From: Sialis fuliginosa
Lineage: Eukaryota > Arthropoda > Insecta > Megaloptera > Sialidae
Length of the DNA stretch: 64,000 bases
Assembly: GCA_961205875.1 (NCBI GenBank)
Contig: OY540809.1
Location: forward strand, 33,740,267 to 33,804,266
Direction: 5' to 3'
Both the position numbers and the translations under genes were made by a program. How positions within the stretch are numbered: the stretch's first letter is position 1; every line of letters begins with the position of its first letter. Under the pieces are notes generated by a model that saw only the letters and a program-made list of their open reading frames with translations, was not told the DNA's origin and searched no databases. Shown here in pieces: positions 24,556 to 35,724 of this stretch.

Positions 24556-25132
24556 CAAGGGCTTGAACCTGAACCCGAAACCAAAACTCGAAAAAACCCG
24601 TATTTTTCATTAATCTGAACCCGAACCTTTTCATGTATAACCGGTAACCATATATTTTTAAAAGGTTCAATAAATTATTTTTAATATTTTTCTCCATTGA
24701 TTTTTAAGAGATTATAAAATGTACTAACTGGAAATCTGTTTTAATTTTATGGTATGAGAGTTATGTAAGTTATCAAGTTCACTACTAAAATTTACGTATT
24801 TTTACATTCTTTTTAATTATATAACTGAATTACACTTTAATTTGCAAAAAAATATGAAAAGTAGAGATTTCAATCTTTAAAATCTAATTTTATTTTTTGC
24901 CCTTTTTTCTAACCATATTATAAAAGCTATTAATACTTTTTCTTCTGAAAATGTTTTATTTTGTTTAGTGTTTTATGTTAATTTTCATTCAATTACAAAC
25001 ATGAACTTGAACCCTGAAAAAATAACGGTTTTTGATCCCAAATAGTTTACATCATGCTGAACCCACACCAAAATCCGAACCAAAATTTATATTTGAACCC
25101 GTACCATAAATAAATTCCGGTTCAAGTCCTTG
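24556..25132. mobile_element. hAT-like MITE with 8 bp target duplication
   Basis: Left CAAGGGCTTGAACCTGAA and right TTCCGGTTCAAGTCCTTG are inverted repeats. The flanks GATAAAAT (24548-24555) and GTTAAAAT (25133-25140) agree at seven of eight positions, as for hAT insertions. The phrase GAACCCGAACC and relatives repeats near both ends. The minus-strand frame at 24509-24697 is not a gene. Confidence 0.8.
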
Positions 25133-25140
25133 GTTAAAAT

Positions 25141-26183
25141 AACTTTGTAAATTGTAATTGATCTTTATTATTGTAAAATTATGTATTTACATATAATTAA
25201 TTTTTATATGTTTAATTAAATAGAACAAAATGCAAATAATAGTAATACAATCATATGCTCGACGATTGTATAGTGTTGAAATTAAAATTCTTGCTTTCTT
25301 TTGAATTCTATATTATTTATATCAGTAACGATGTAACCTACCCTTTTTACTCCTGAGGGGTAAACTTTTCCAGAGTTAAGATTTTCACATTTGTATGAGT
25401 AGTCCCAATGCAGCTACTCTAAATATCAAGTTTCTATCTAATCCGGAAGTTGAATGAAACTTTTCAAAGAACGTATGTATGTGTATTCATAATTACTGAA
25501 ATGTCTTTTTTAGGGTTATAATATATAATTGCACTAAAAATTTGATAATATGCACTGTGTACATTCGAACATAAAGTGTAATACTTTGCATAAAATTCGT
25601 ATTTTTTAAATTAAAATAAAAATTAATAAAACCAATATTTTTCTTTTCAAAAATATATATAAAGGTAAATTTAAGTAATTATGCATAATGCGAATATTTA
25701 ATCGATTTGAAGGGAGGGCTGGATATGTAAGTCCCACTAACTGTTCTTGGTTAGGACAATCTATTCGGGCGAATGTTGGTTAATTTTTGTTAAGTTAAAA
25801 TATAGAAAATCTCAATAAATACATCAAATATATGTTATAAATAATCATCAAAAAATCACATTAAAAATATCAAAACATTAGTGAGATCATTTAGTGCAAA
25901 GTTTTAATTTTTAGTGGAATCTATTTATTCAAACTGACATAGGTAATTTGTTTAAAGTTCAGTTTATGTATTTGTTATATGTTGAATTATTTATTTTTCG
26001 TGCAGTATATTTATTATTAGTGAAAACGATAAAAAAGTGCATATAAATGCAAGCCCTTTTTTTATACCATCTCTAATAACCTGATTTATATAATTTTATA
26101 ATATTTTCATTTCATTGTTACGTACATATGTATAAACTTTTTATAGATACAAGAAATGTATACATTTTTGTTAATGGTAGACG
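25141..26183. other. AT-rich non-coding stretch
   Basis: No supported feature. Confidence 0.4.
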
Positions 26184-26187
26184 TTAT

Positions 26188-26542
26188 TGGTCACGTTCAC
26201 GACTGACCATAAACAGTGAACAACGAGCTTTGATTGGTTGATTTATGGAATTTCTGGTGGATTGTACCAGAAATTTAAAAAAAATGTCATTTTTTAAGCG
26301 TATGTGAGACAGAAGTAACCATAAAGAGATAGAAACTAGTGTTCTAACAGAAACGCAAACATAAAAGTTCTTTGGTTAGCCTGGTCACTAGTTTCTATCT
26401 CTTTCTAGTTATTTCTTTCTCACTTTCTTACACGCTTAAAAAATGACATTCTTTAAATTTCTGGTACAATCCACCATAAATTTCATGAATCAACCAATCA
26501 AGCTCGTTGTTCACTGTTTTTGGTCAGTCGTGAACGTGACCA
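26188..26542. mobile_element. Foldback MITE, TTAT target
   Basis: Ends TGGTCACGTTCACGACTGAC and GTCAGTCGTGAACGTGACCA are exact inverted repeats. Complementarity continues through CAGTGAACAACGAGCT, TGATTGGTTGAT, the region GGTGGATTGTACCAGAAATTT and TAGAAACTAGTG, leaving a short centre near 26365. TTAT flanks both ends (26184-26187, 26543-26546). A TTA-containing target could mean a PIF/Harbinger-like mobiliser, but this is only a suggestion. Confidence 0.9.
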
Positions 26543-26621
26543 TTATTTTTAAATATGCAAGAATGATTAACAATAAATAATAACGGCAGAATTTGTATAA
26601 TTTCTATAGTAACTCAATATA

Positions 26622-27435
26622 AAATATCGGTATGGAGAACCATACATGACTTCCATGTTCTTTCTATCTTTTTAAATAATTTTTAAATATACATTTTTTT
26701 AAATATTTTATTTATATAACCTACTACTATGAATATACATATCGTAATACATTAAAAAAACATAAATACTTACAACAGTTACAGCTCTTTTTGCCATTTG
26801 TATATAAATATTAATTTTCTAATGTCAAAAATATAAAACACATTCGTAGAAAAACTAATTTGACAATTTGAATTTAGTTGCATTTGTTTCCAAGGAAACA
26901 TGAAGTAATGACATAATATAATATTATTAGTATTTAAAATTCAAATTTTAAGTGTGTTTTTCACCCTTTTAATGGCTGTTTAGGCACGTACAAATAATAA
27001 ATGTCCCTTAGATTCAATTGAACTGCAAATGTACCAAATCTTATCAAAATTAGTGAAATAATACTCGCAATTTTCACTTTTTAGACGAAAAAAGTTATAA
27101 AATTGCGAATATTTCCAAAACCCCTAATCCGATTAGCACCAAAATCAATAGGTCTGGAGTACTCACTGAGACAAACATTTTCCCCAAAAATAATTTAGAT
27201 CGGTGCATTTTTACAGTAGTTATCGTGAACGAAAGAAAATTTTACATCCGCACAGACACACAGACACACACACACACGGACACACAGACACACAGACACA
27301 CGCACAGCCGCCATGCGGAAATTAACTTTTCTTTAAGTTTTGAAGTTAGTACAATCAGAATTTGTCATTTTCTCGGACACGATTTTTCGATGGTATTACA
27401 ATACTTCCATTTCTTTCAGAACATGGAAGTAAAAT
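26622..27435 (+). repeat. Dispersed repeat family B, copy 2 (longer)
   Basis: Partner of 11095-11530 and about 375 bases longer. The ends ACTTCCATGTTCTTTC and CTTTCAGAACATGGAAGT are inverted, suggesting this copy is nearly complete. A CA-rich microsatellite occupies 27250-27303. The 95-codon frame 27225-27512 translates that microsatellite and is not a gene. Confidence 0.75.
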
Positions 27436-28687
27436 CGCATAAATGGAATAAAAATTGGACCATTTTCAGGATAAATACTGTTTCGGTAGAATCAGATATC
27501 TTGCAAATATGAAAAATACATATTTCATATATTGATCAAATTACTACTATAGTGAGAGAGAGGGAGGAAAAGGTTTGACCGCACAATAATATAGCAATAA
27601 ATAACAGTTTAACGTCTAAATGAATCCAAGCTATGTCCAATTTCGTATGTAAATTTTTAAATTATGGTGCCCATTTGTCTGCTTCAGACAATAAATCACA
27701 CTGCCTTTTTTATCAACTGCAATCTTCAATTAATTCTTCTAATTGGAATTTTTTCGTTTTTTAATTCGGTATCACGAATGTGTATTGTGCTACGATATTT
27801 TGTACTTTTTTTGTTCGTTTGACATGAATTAAAATTTGTCAGTATTTAGAAGTGTATTCATACTTTTAATACTAATTTAACACTAATTTAATCATTTTAT
27901 TGCAGTTTTTATAGATTTATCTATGGATTTATTTGTGTGATTTATTTTGGCTTTTAACTTGTAATTACTATATCAATCAAAAATATAATAATCATATTCA
28001 GTTTCTGATTAAAAATTTATTTGCATTTTTTGCTACTGGTAAGGTTATAATTTTTACTGAAAATAATATTCCATTTAATAAACATGTTGTTTACCCTGAA
28101 GATATTCATTGTAATGCTTTATAAACATTGCTATTTGATTAAAAAGAATCTAAGAAATTATTTAGCTATTTAGAAATCCAATAAGTAAAAAAAAAAATGT
28201 AGAATGTTTACAATTCATTTTCAAATCATACAGTACCTTCTAAAGTATATGTGGTGGATGTATATATTCCATAGATTATATAATATATACATATGTTGTA
28301 AAGTTCTACAATATTCAATGTCTTACAAAGGCGATGTATGGCTTGAGTCAAAAATAATGTAAATCTAGATACAATGAATGATCAAATTCAAATTATGAAT
28401 AGTCACATTAAATGCGTGTAGCAAAGTCAAATTGGTTTATCAACTACTTAAACTACATTAATACTTTTGTTTAAAACCTTATTTCCCATTGTTAACTGAT
28501 ATTTTAGAATTTTGGCCAAGAAATTAATATTTGTGTTGATATGAAAAAAAATATTCTGAATGTCTTAAATTCATCTGTCAGAAATAAAATTAAAAAAACG
28601 GCAGAAATTATAATAACACTATTTAGAACATACTTGAAACATGAAAATGTAATGAAAATAATAATATTAGTAGTTCATATGCTTACA
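27436..28687. other. AT-rich non-coding stretch
   Basis: No supported feature. Confidence 0.4.
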
Positions 28688-30270
28688 CAGGGTGTCTAAA
28701 TAACAGGGGACAGTATGGGGATCTCGGAAACTATAAGAGATAGAGATTCGGTTAAATGAGAGAAAAGTTACCTTTAAGAGGGGACAGTTCAATGGTGTAT
28801 TTACATTTCACAAAAATTTCATAGCCTACTAGATATTAGCCAAAAACCATTTTAGTCCGAATTTTTCCATCGTGAATATTTCTTAAGCGACTTGAAATTT
28901 TAAAAAATGTTTCAAATAAATGATGTAAAGTTTAGTATTGTCTATTTAGAAATATTTTTTTAATTTTCAGAAATCTCGTAGTTTTTGAGATATGAGACTA
29001 ACTTATGTTTTCTTAAATAGGAGCAATATGAAATTTTGTAATTTTTGAACAAAAGATTTTATTACCTTTTCAACGATATGCAACTTGATGCACTTACTTT
29101 TCAAAATATCTCAAAAAATGATCAAAAAGTATTTTTTATTTATTTAATACATTGTATGATTCAAAGATAGCTATGACAATCAACAATAAGATTTAAAAAC
29201 AACTGAAAATTTACTTTAAGCTAACGTAGCATGAATTAACTATTGTATTAATAAAAAATAAAGACATATTTTATTTATTTAATACACAATACCAGTCAAA
29301 GATGGCTATGGCTCACTATGGCTGTCAACAATGAGATTTTTAAAACAGCTGAGAAATTGTTATTATAGACCCAATTCCGTTGGATTTTTTCATATGGGGT
29401 TGTGTTAAAGATCAACTTTTTTTAAATTTATAAAATTTGATAAAATTGATGAAGCATTAAAAAAAATAGCCATGTACTGCTATTAAATGTTTAAACTGAA
29501 ATACCTATAATAAACAAAGCACAGTTTTGGTAAACATTTAAAATTTCAAAAGTTGTTTTAATATTTTTTATAATTTTTCTTATGAATACAATTAATTACT
29601 AATAGCGTTTTTTATAAGTTAATTTAATATCTTATTGTTGACAGCCATAACCATTTTTGACTGGTATTGTGTATTAAATAAATAAAATATTTCTTTATTT
29701 TTTTATTAATACAATAGTTAATTCATGCTACGTTAGCTTAAAGTAAATTTTCAGTTGTTTTTAAATCTTAATGTTGATTGTCATAGCCATCTTTGGTTCA
29801 TATACAATGTATTAAATAAATAAAAAATACTTTTTGATCATTTTTTGAGATATTTTGAAAAGTAAGTGCATCAAGTTGCATATCGTTGAAAAGGTAATAA
29901 AATCTTCTGTTCAAAAATTACAAAATTTCATATTGCTCCTATTTAAGAAAACATAAGTTAGTCTCATATCTCAAAAACTACGAGATTTCTGAAAATTAAA
30001 AAAATATTTCTAAATAGACAATACTAAACTTTACATCATTTATTTGAAACATTTTTTAAAATTTCAAGTCGCTTAAGAAATATTCACGATGGAAAAATTC
30101 GGACTAAAATGGTTTTTGGCTAATATCTAGTAGGCTATGAAATTTTTGTGAAATGTAAATACACCATTGAACTGTCCCCTCTTAAAGGTAACTTTTCTCT
30201 CATTTAACCGAATCTCTATCTCTTATAGTTTCCGAGATCCCCATACTGTCCCCTGTTATTTAGACACCTG
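28688..30270. mobile_element. Foldback element FB-B, 1.58 kb palindrome
   Basis: Starts CAGGGTGTCTAAATAACAGG and ends CCTGTTATTTAGACACCTG, with TA on the right flank. Arms 28688-29340 and 29635-30270 are nearly identical when inverted. Each arm contains a diverged direct duplication (TTATTTATTTAATACA followed by CAAAGATGGCTATG-like sequence). The central 290 bases are unique and hold a transposase scrap, listed separately. This supports origin from a Tc1/mariner-superfamily transposon in which one end was copied in inverted form. Confidence 0.9.
29381..29433 (+). pseudogene. Transposase C-terminal scrap inside FB-B
   Basis: One frame reads PIPLDFFIWGCVKDQLF. The pattern PxLDFFxWGxVK is a conserved block around the last catalytic residue in many insect IS630/Tc1/mariner transposases (family knowledge). 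The frame ends soon after. It is the only coding trace in the palindrome. Confidence 0.65.
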
Positions 30271-32589
30271 TATATAAAAAAATATTTAATAAAACAAATC
30301 ATTACATTTCAGCACGCCATTTTTTTTTCAATATTATTCAGTAACAATTATTTTTTTCTCGCAATTTAGTACTGTTTATGTGTAAAATTTCTTATGAAAC
30401 TTGTTGCTAAATATGTAAGTGACGTGTGTTTTATTGGAATTTAACCGTCAATACTCTATTTTTCCATAAGGGCCCATGTTAATTTAAAAATAATTATTAT
30501 AACATTCAAACTATGTAGTAAAATCTTCTGAAATTTTTTGGGGGTACTTTAGATTTATTATGGAATAACTCAAAATTTTAACTATTTCTCGTTTCTACAT
30601 CCTTAGAAATAATGTATTTTAACTCGACGCCTACGCATGAAAAAACCTATTTTGAAGAAAACCATGTAGACGAGAGGGAGGTTCTTTTTCCGTTAATCCC
30701 TAACAACCGGTAACAATTTACCGCGAGCCTCTGTAAACGAGAACAGTCACTCTGAGAACAGTGGTGCCACTATAGAAACGAGTGGGCGTTCCACTGTTGA
30801 AAATAAATCTCAATTTTATAAAATGAAAATAGAAATATTTTTGTTCTTGTGCAAGCCGTTCCCTTGGAGTGTTTTGTGAAAATGTGTTCTTTTTATATAT
30901 GTAAGTAGTATGGATACTTTTTCCGGTAAACGATGAACGAGGAAATGTATTTGGTATTTGATTTAACACTATAATTTTAGAATAGTTTTTATATTTTTAC
31001 TTTTTAAAATCAATTATCGTTTTTCCTTATAAGTTTTCATATTTTTACGATTAGAATGTGTCACCAGCATACAAGATTTGAAACATCCGCGGTGATCTTG
31101 AAGAGAATCTTGATCTCTTGGTGTAGAGTCTTGAATATGTTCACTGCAATGTATACGAAACGTTGATCAAGAAAACGATCAAAACGACGTGGTTTACACG
31201 CATGAACCAAGATTTATTTTACTCACCAATAATTAAGCCTTAATATGACAATGCTTTTCAGCTAGCGCCTACAGTATATCTCTCTCCTTATTGACGTCTT
31301 TTAAAATAATCTTTACAACACGGTATTCTTTTGTCAAAATAGCAACAAAACCTATACCTATCTATATTTAAAAATATGATTTGTTTTAAAAACACCGTGT
31401 TGTTTTTTTGATCTAAACACGACATAACGTGCTACAATTTTTTGATAATTATGGGACAGTTGCGGTCTAATAGGGAGTGTGACAAATGAGATAGAAGAGC
31501 TCGAAACAAATCACATATAATATAGATAGTTAACTACTAGTATTATACACTCCCATGTTCGATCATAAGCGAGAGGATCAAAATACGACAGGACGGGTGG
31601 TATGTACTTATTTCTAATTTCAAACAGAAAGGTAAAAACAACACAAAACAATTTCATTTTAACAAAATTATCGATTTATTTATATAATATGCATTATTTC
31701 GAATTTTACAAAAAAATATATATATTTTTTTAAATTATTTACAATTATACAGTTTCTTATATAATATGCATCATTATATAGAGTCACATTACTGTTAAAC
31801 ATTTAGGTCAAATATTTATTCATTACATTGACAAATGTACCTGTTACTAATTTTAAAATGTAGTTATGCCACCTATCAATACTATAAAAATAAAAAAGAA
31901 TATTTGAATTATTATTGCATTGATACTGTAACAGATTTAACACCAAATTTTTACTTTTTTCAATATTATCTAAAAACACTTTTGAATATAAATTGAAATA
32001 TAAATAGAAAAATATCTTTAAAATAGAAAACACTACACAAACATCTAAGTACAACACGTATTCATAACAAATATACTTTTCAAATAACTGTCAACTTCCC
32101 AGTAAAACAGGCACAGTTTGACCAACGTAACTCATGAAAATAACTAGAACGTACATTCCCCTTGCCCCTTTCGTATTTCCAGGATGGTCATAAGAGCTGA
32201 TTACTTATATAATATGTCATTTATGGAACTCGATAAGAATCTAAAAGTGACATGAGGACTAAAAATTGTCTTCATAAACTGCAGGAGGATGCAAAAGTAA
32301 TCTATAGGGACACCAAAATTGAACTGAAAACGAAAAAAAAGGTATTCAGAATCACCAGTTTTGGGGTATTCCAAAATTGAATTGAGAACGGAACACCAAC
32401 AACATTGAAGGGGGGTGTATAACTAACATTTCTTACCGGGTATCATCTTTTTTTAAATTCGCCACTGATTTGGGATGAAATCACTGATATTTTAGCAATA
32501 GTAAGGTAATTTAAAAAAATTGCATATACAATTCTGGTTGTGTAGCCAAGTATGCAAGTGATTATTCTTCCCAACAAGTCAACACACCT
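30271..32589. other. AT-rich non-coding stretch
   Basis: Frames at 30718-30969 (-), 31803-32057 (-) and 32443-32700 (-) have no recognisable domain. No repeat partner was noticed. Confidence 0.35.
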
Positions 32590-32875
32590 GGTGATGGTGT
32601 GTATTTGTATATATTGTGAAAGAAAGAGAGGGTGAGATACGGTAGAAATAACAAAACAGGTGAGAACGATGGACAACAATCCGAAAGGGCCGATGTACAT
32701 AAATCACTTTAAAACAGTTCGCGCGCGAGAAACAAACGAGAGACCCGCCCCCCCGACGGCAGCCATCTCGCCCGCTGATGCCATCGCCTCTGCCGCAGTG
32801 TGTGGGGGTCAAGGGTCAGAACGGATACCGTTTATATTCACTTCCGTTGCATCTGCGTACGCTTGGGTGTAATAT
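32590..32875. other. CpG-rich patch, possible regulatory or exon-edge sequence
   Basis: GCGCGCGAGA, CGCCCCCCCGACGGCAGCC and further CpG-dense bases stand out against very A/T-rich flanks. Three overlapping frames (32579-32812 -, 32443-32700 -, 32660-32872 +) cross it, none with a domain. It could be a promoter or untranslated exon of a gene lying elsewhere, but nothing in the window demonstrates that. Confidence 0.3.
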
Positions 32876-33062
32876 TTGTCTTGTACGTTGTTTTTGGGTT
32901 TGTACCTTTTTTTAATAAGAAAAGTAAATGTAGGTTTTTAATTATTTTTTTTTATTTTGTGGTAGTCATGATTTAATCTAAGTAAATATACAGTTAATGA
33001 GTTGCAAAATATGTAGTTTGTATATTAGTGTTCTTTTGTACCATATCCGAAAAAGTTGTCTA

Positions 33063-33631
33063 CCTGGAAAAATTTCAGATCTGAAGTGATCAAATCAAAT
33101 CGTGATAAATCTGTATTTTGAGTCATCATATTTTTTCAATGGATTTTGATCTGTGGAGACCTGCAAAGATCTACAACAACCTATACAGATCTACAACGAT
33201 TTATAAAGATCTACAACGATCTATAAAGATCTAAAATGATCTATAAAAATCTACAATGATCTATAACGGTATATAAAGATCTACAACGATCTATAACTAT
33301 CTATAAAGATCTACAACGATCTATAATGATCTATAAAGATCTATAAAGATCTACAACGATCTATAACGATCAATAACGATCTACAACGATTTTTAAAGAT
33401 CTCTGAAAATCGTTGTAACGTTGAAAATTCATGAATTTTCACCGTTTCAAACTAACATGATCTTCAACGATCTTTAGAGATCTTTGTAGATTGTTGTAGA
33501 TTTTTGTAGGTCATTGTAGATCTTTGCAGGTCTCCACATATCAAAAACCAGGGAAAAAATATGATGTTGTCTCAAAATGCAGATCTACCACGATCTGATT
33601 TGATCAATTCGGGTCTGAATTTTTTCCTGGG
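33063..33631. mobile_element. TIR element carrying a GATC-rich minisatellite
   Basis: Left CCTGGAAAAATTTCAGATCT and right (reverse complement) CCCAGGAAAAAATTCAGACC are inverted ends. Complementarity continues for about 115 bases through AAATCAAATCGTG, ATTTTGAGWCA, CATATTTTTTC and GGAGACCTGCAAAGATCTA. A tandem array fills the middle. The element is non-coding; TA lies at the left flank. Confidence 0.75.
33163..33400. repeat. Decamer/20-mer minisatellite, GATCTA-rich
   Basis: Basic unit AAGATCTACAACGATCTATA, itself two related decamers of form NNNGATCTAY. Roughly two dozen decamers follow with few gaps, then a shorter inverted series at about 33450-33530 reads GATCTTTGTAGAT and relatives. The 10 bp spacing is close to one helical turn. 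Confidence 0.9.
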
Positions 33632-34598
33632 TTATTACAAAAAACTGATTTTATATATTTCCTTAAGTACGTAACTTTTTGTTTTCTATAAAAAATAAAT
33701 ATCTAAATTAAATAATAGTATATGAATGTTTGAAAAAAAAATGTTTTTTGTCAATATGACTGGACAAAAATGAAATCCAATTTTCTATTTTACCATAATT
33801 AGAAAATATAAAAAATTAATGTATTTTTTTTAACAAAATGTTTTTTTTTAATTATTGGCATCGATATTAGTCGCATTTATAGGCAACTTAGTGACTTATT
33901 TAATAATTAATCTAAATTATCTTAAAACGTATATTTGCTACTTCCTCTGGATTGAGTTTTTATGACTGAATTTTTCGTAGATATTAAATATGAAAAAAAA
34001 TAGTTAAAATATAAATATTTTTTTTGGTTTTACACTAAACAGACAGTTTTTAAATCAATTCGTATTTACAAATATATAACTTTTGTTAAAAAAACAAACA
34101 AACAATTGTTTGGTTTTGTCTGTTTTGATAAGTTCATCGGTTCCAGTTTGTAAAATGTCATATTGTAGATAAGACAACACTTCTGTCAGTATGGTAGAGT
34201 AGGTAGATATAATTACACTGTATTCGCCTACTACATATGTGTTAAACAAATGCAATAATTATTTACGCTTAACGTACTCTGCATAATAACAATTGCGCAA
34301 GATTAGCAGACACGTAATGTTTTTAATGAGTTCGAGATCTAGAGAGTCGGGATCAGATCTATATGTTTTAATGTACACAAAAGCCGGCGCGTGGACGTTA
34401 TTTGTACAGCTGCTGTGCATACATGTGTAGTACAAGCCTCGCTCGGTTCTGTCGACGTGTTGGTACAGTGATATCTGGTGGAGGTGCAATGGAGGTTATC
34501 AACATTTCAGATCGTGCGGGCCGAATTATTGTATATTGATTTTAAAGTAGATGAAAATTTGTTTAGACATATTGGTTGGCGAAATGTGAGCAGTGAAA
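33632..34598. other. AT-rich non-coding stretch
   Basis: Frames 34055-34255 (-) and 34259-34489 (-) have no recognisable domain. Confidence 0.35.
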
Positions 34599-34892
34599 CC
34601 CGAGCAGAAATTTGTTAAGGCTGGAGTCCTAAACCTGATCCGAACCTGATTAAAAATGTAACGCCTGTTCGCATCCGTACAGGATCAGGTTTTCCTGATT
34701 TGGACCTTATCATGACTAGAGCTGGCCGGATTCGACTCTGAACTGATTAATCAAATCTGGCCCTAATACATAGGTCATTTCTTATCACAACCTGGTCAGG
34801 TTCACATCTGAATGCCTGAATAGGGTTTTCCGTAATGGAGCCTGATCCGACCCTGACTGTATGCCGGTTTGCCGTAACAAATTTCTGCTTGG
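34599..34892. mobile_element. MITE with iterated CCTGATCCGAACCTGA
   Basis: Left CCGAGCAGAAATTTGTTAAG and right (reverse complement) CCAAGCAGAAATTTGTTACG are inverted repeats with few mismatches. Inside, CCTGATCCGAACCTGAT, CAGGATCAGGTTTTCCTGAT, CCTGGTCAGGTTC and CCTGATCCGACCCTGA are variants of one phrase. No coding frame. Confidence 0.7.
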
Positions 34893-35008
34893 AAATATGC
34901 AAGATTTAGTAACAATTATTAAAGAAAATTTTCACGATCAAAATTTAAGTTAAGCAAAAACATGTTTTAAGAATATTATTGTTGTATTATTTTTTGGATA
35001 TAACAATA

Positions 35009-35724
35009 GTCCATTCAAGGAAGCAGTGAAAAGTGCAAAAAAACGAACTTTTGAGGGCAAGCAATTTTATGGTTGATTATTATAGATTTTGGGGCGTATA
35101 ATTCGAAAAACCTGAATATTATTTTGGGGAGGTCTCATTTTGTTGGTATGCACAAATAGAAGATACGTTGGTTTCATTAAAAAATATTCAACCTTGATGT
35201 TTTTATTTAAATTTTAGTAAAAAGGTAGTTTTTCAAAAATTTACGTTACTTACCCTTATACGTTAGTAATTTTCATTGGTATTATTAATATTTTTTAAAG
35301 TTATCATTGATCATTATTCTTTGGAACTTCAGGAACAATTTGAGGGTAAGTCAGTTGGATGATTTAACAAAAGTTATTAATTTTTAAACTATTTTCCCCA
35401 AAAAAGAAGCATTTTTACGTCTTTTAAACCCTCTAGAAATAGTAATTTTTAGTCAAATTTAGTATATGTGATCTCAATCGATTCGTCTGAGCGTCCCCAA
35501 CAAATCAACCATAAAAATACCCCATAACCAATTTAGATTTTGAGATAAATTGAATAAAAAATTGGAAACGAAGTTTTCACCCTTCAACCTCATTTTTAAG
35601 GGTGTTGCGCCACTTTTCTCTAGTCCGGGTTATTTTTTTCGAATTGTCCGCTCCAAAATCTATAAAAATCAACCATAAAATTGCTGCCCCTAAAAGTTCG
35701 TGTCAAAATGTTCCATTACTGGAC
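35009..35724. mobile_element. MITE with long inverted ends, TA target
   Basis: GTCCATT... at the left and ...TGGAC at the right, flanked by TA. The arms align most closely in AGCAATTTTATGGTTGATT, then ATAGATTTTGG and AATTCG, for about 95 bases in all. The interior is A/T-rich and non-coding. Confidence 0.65.

Noticed and set aside
27225-27512. 95-codon open frame rich in Thr and His
   Set aside because: It is translation of a CA/ACAC microsatellite inside repeat family B.
33163-33400. CRISPR array
   Set aside because: Units are contiguous with no unique spacers, and the array lies inside a TIR element in a eukaryotic setting.
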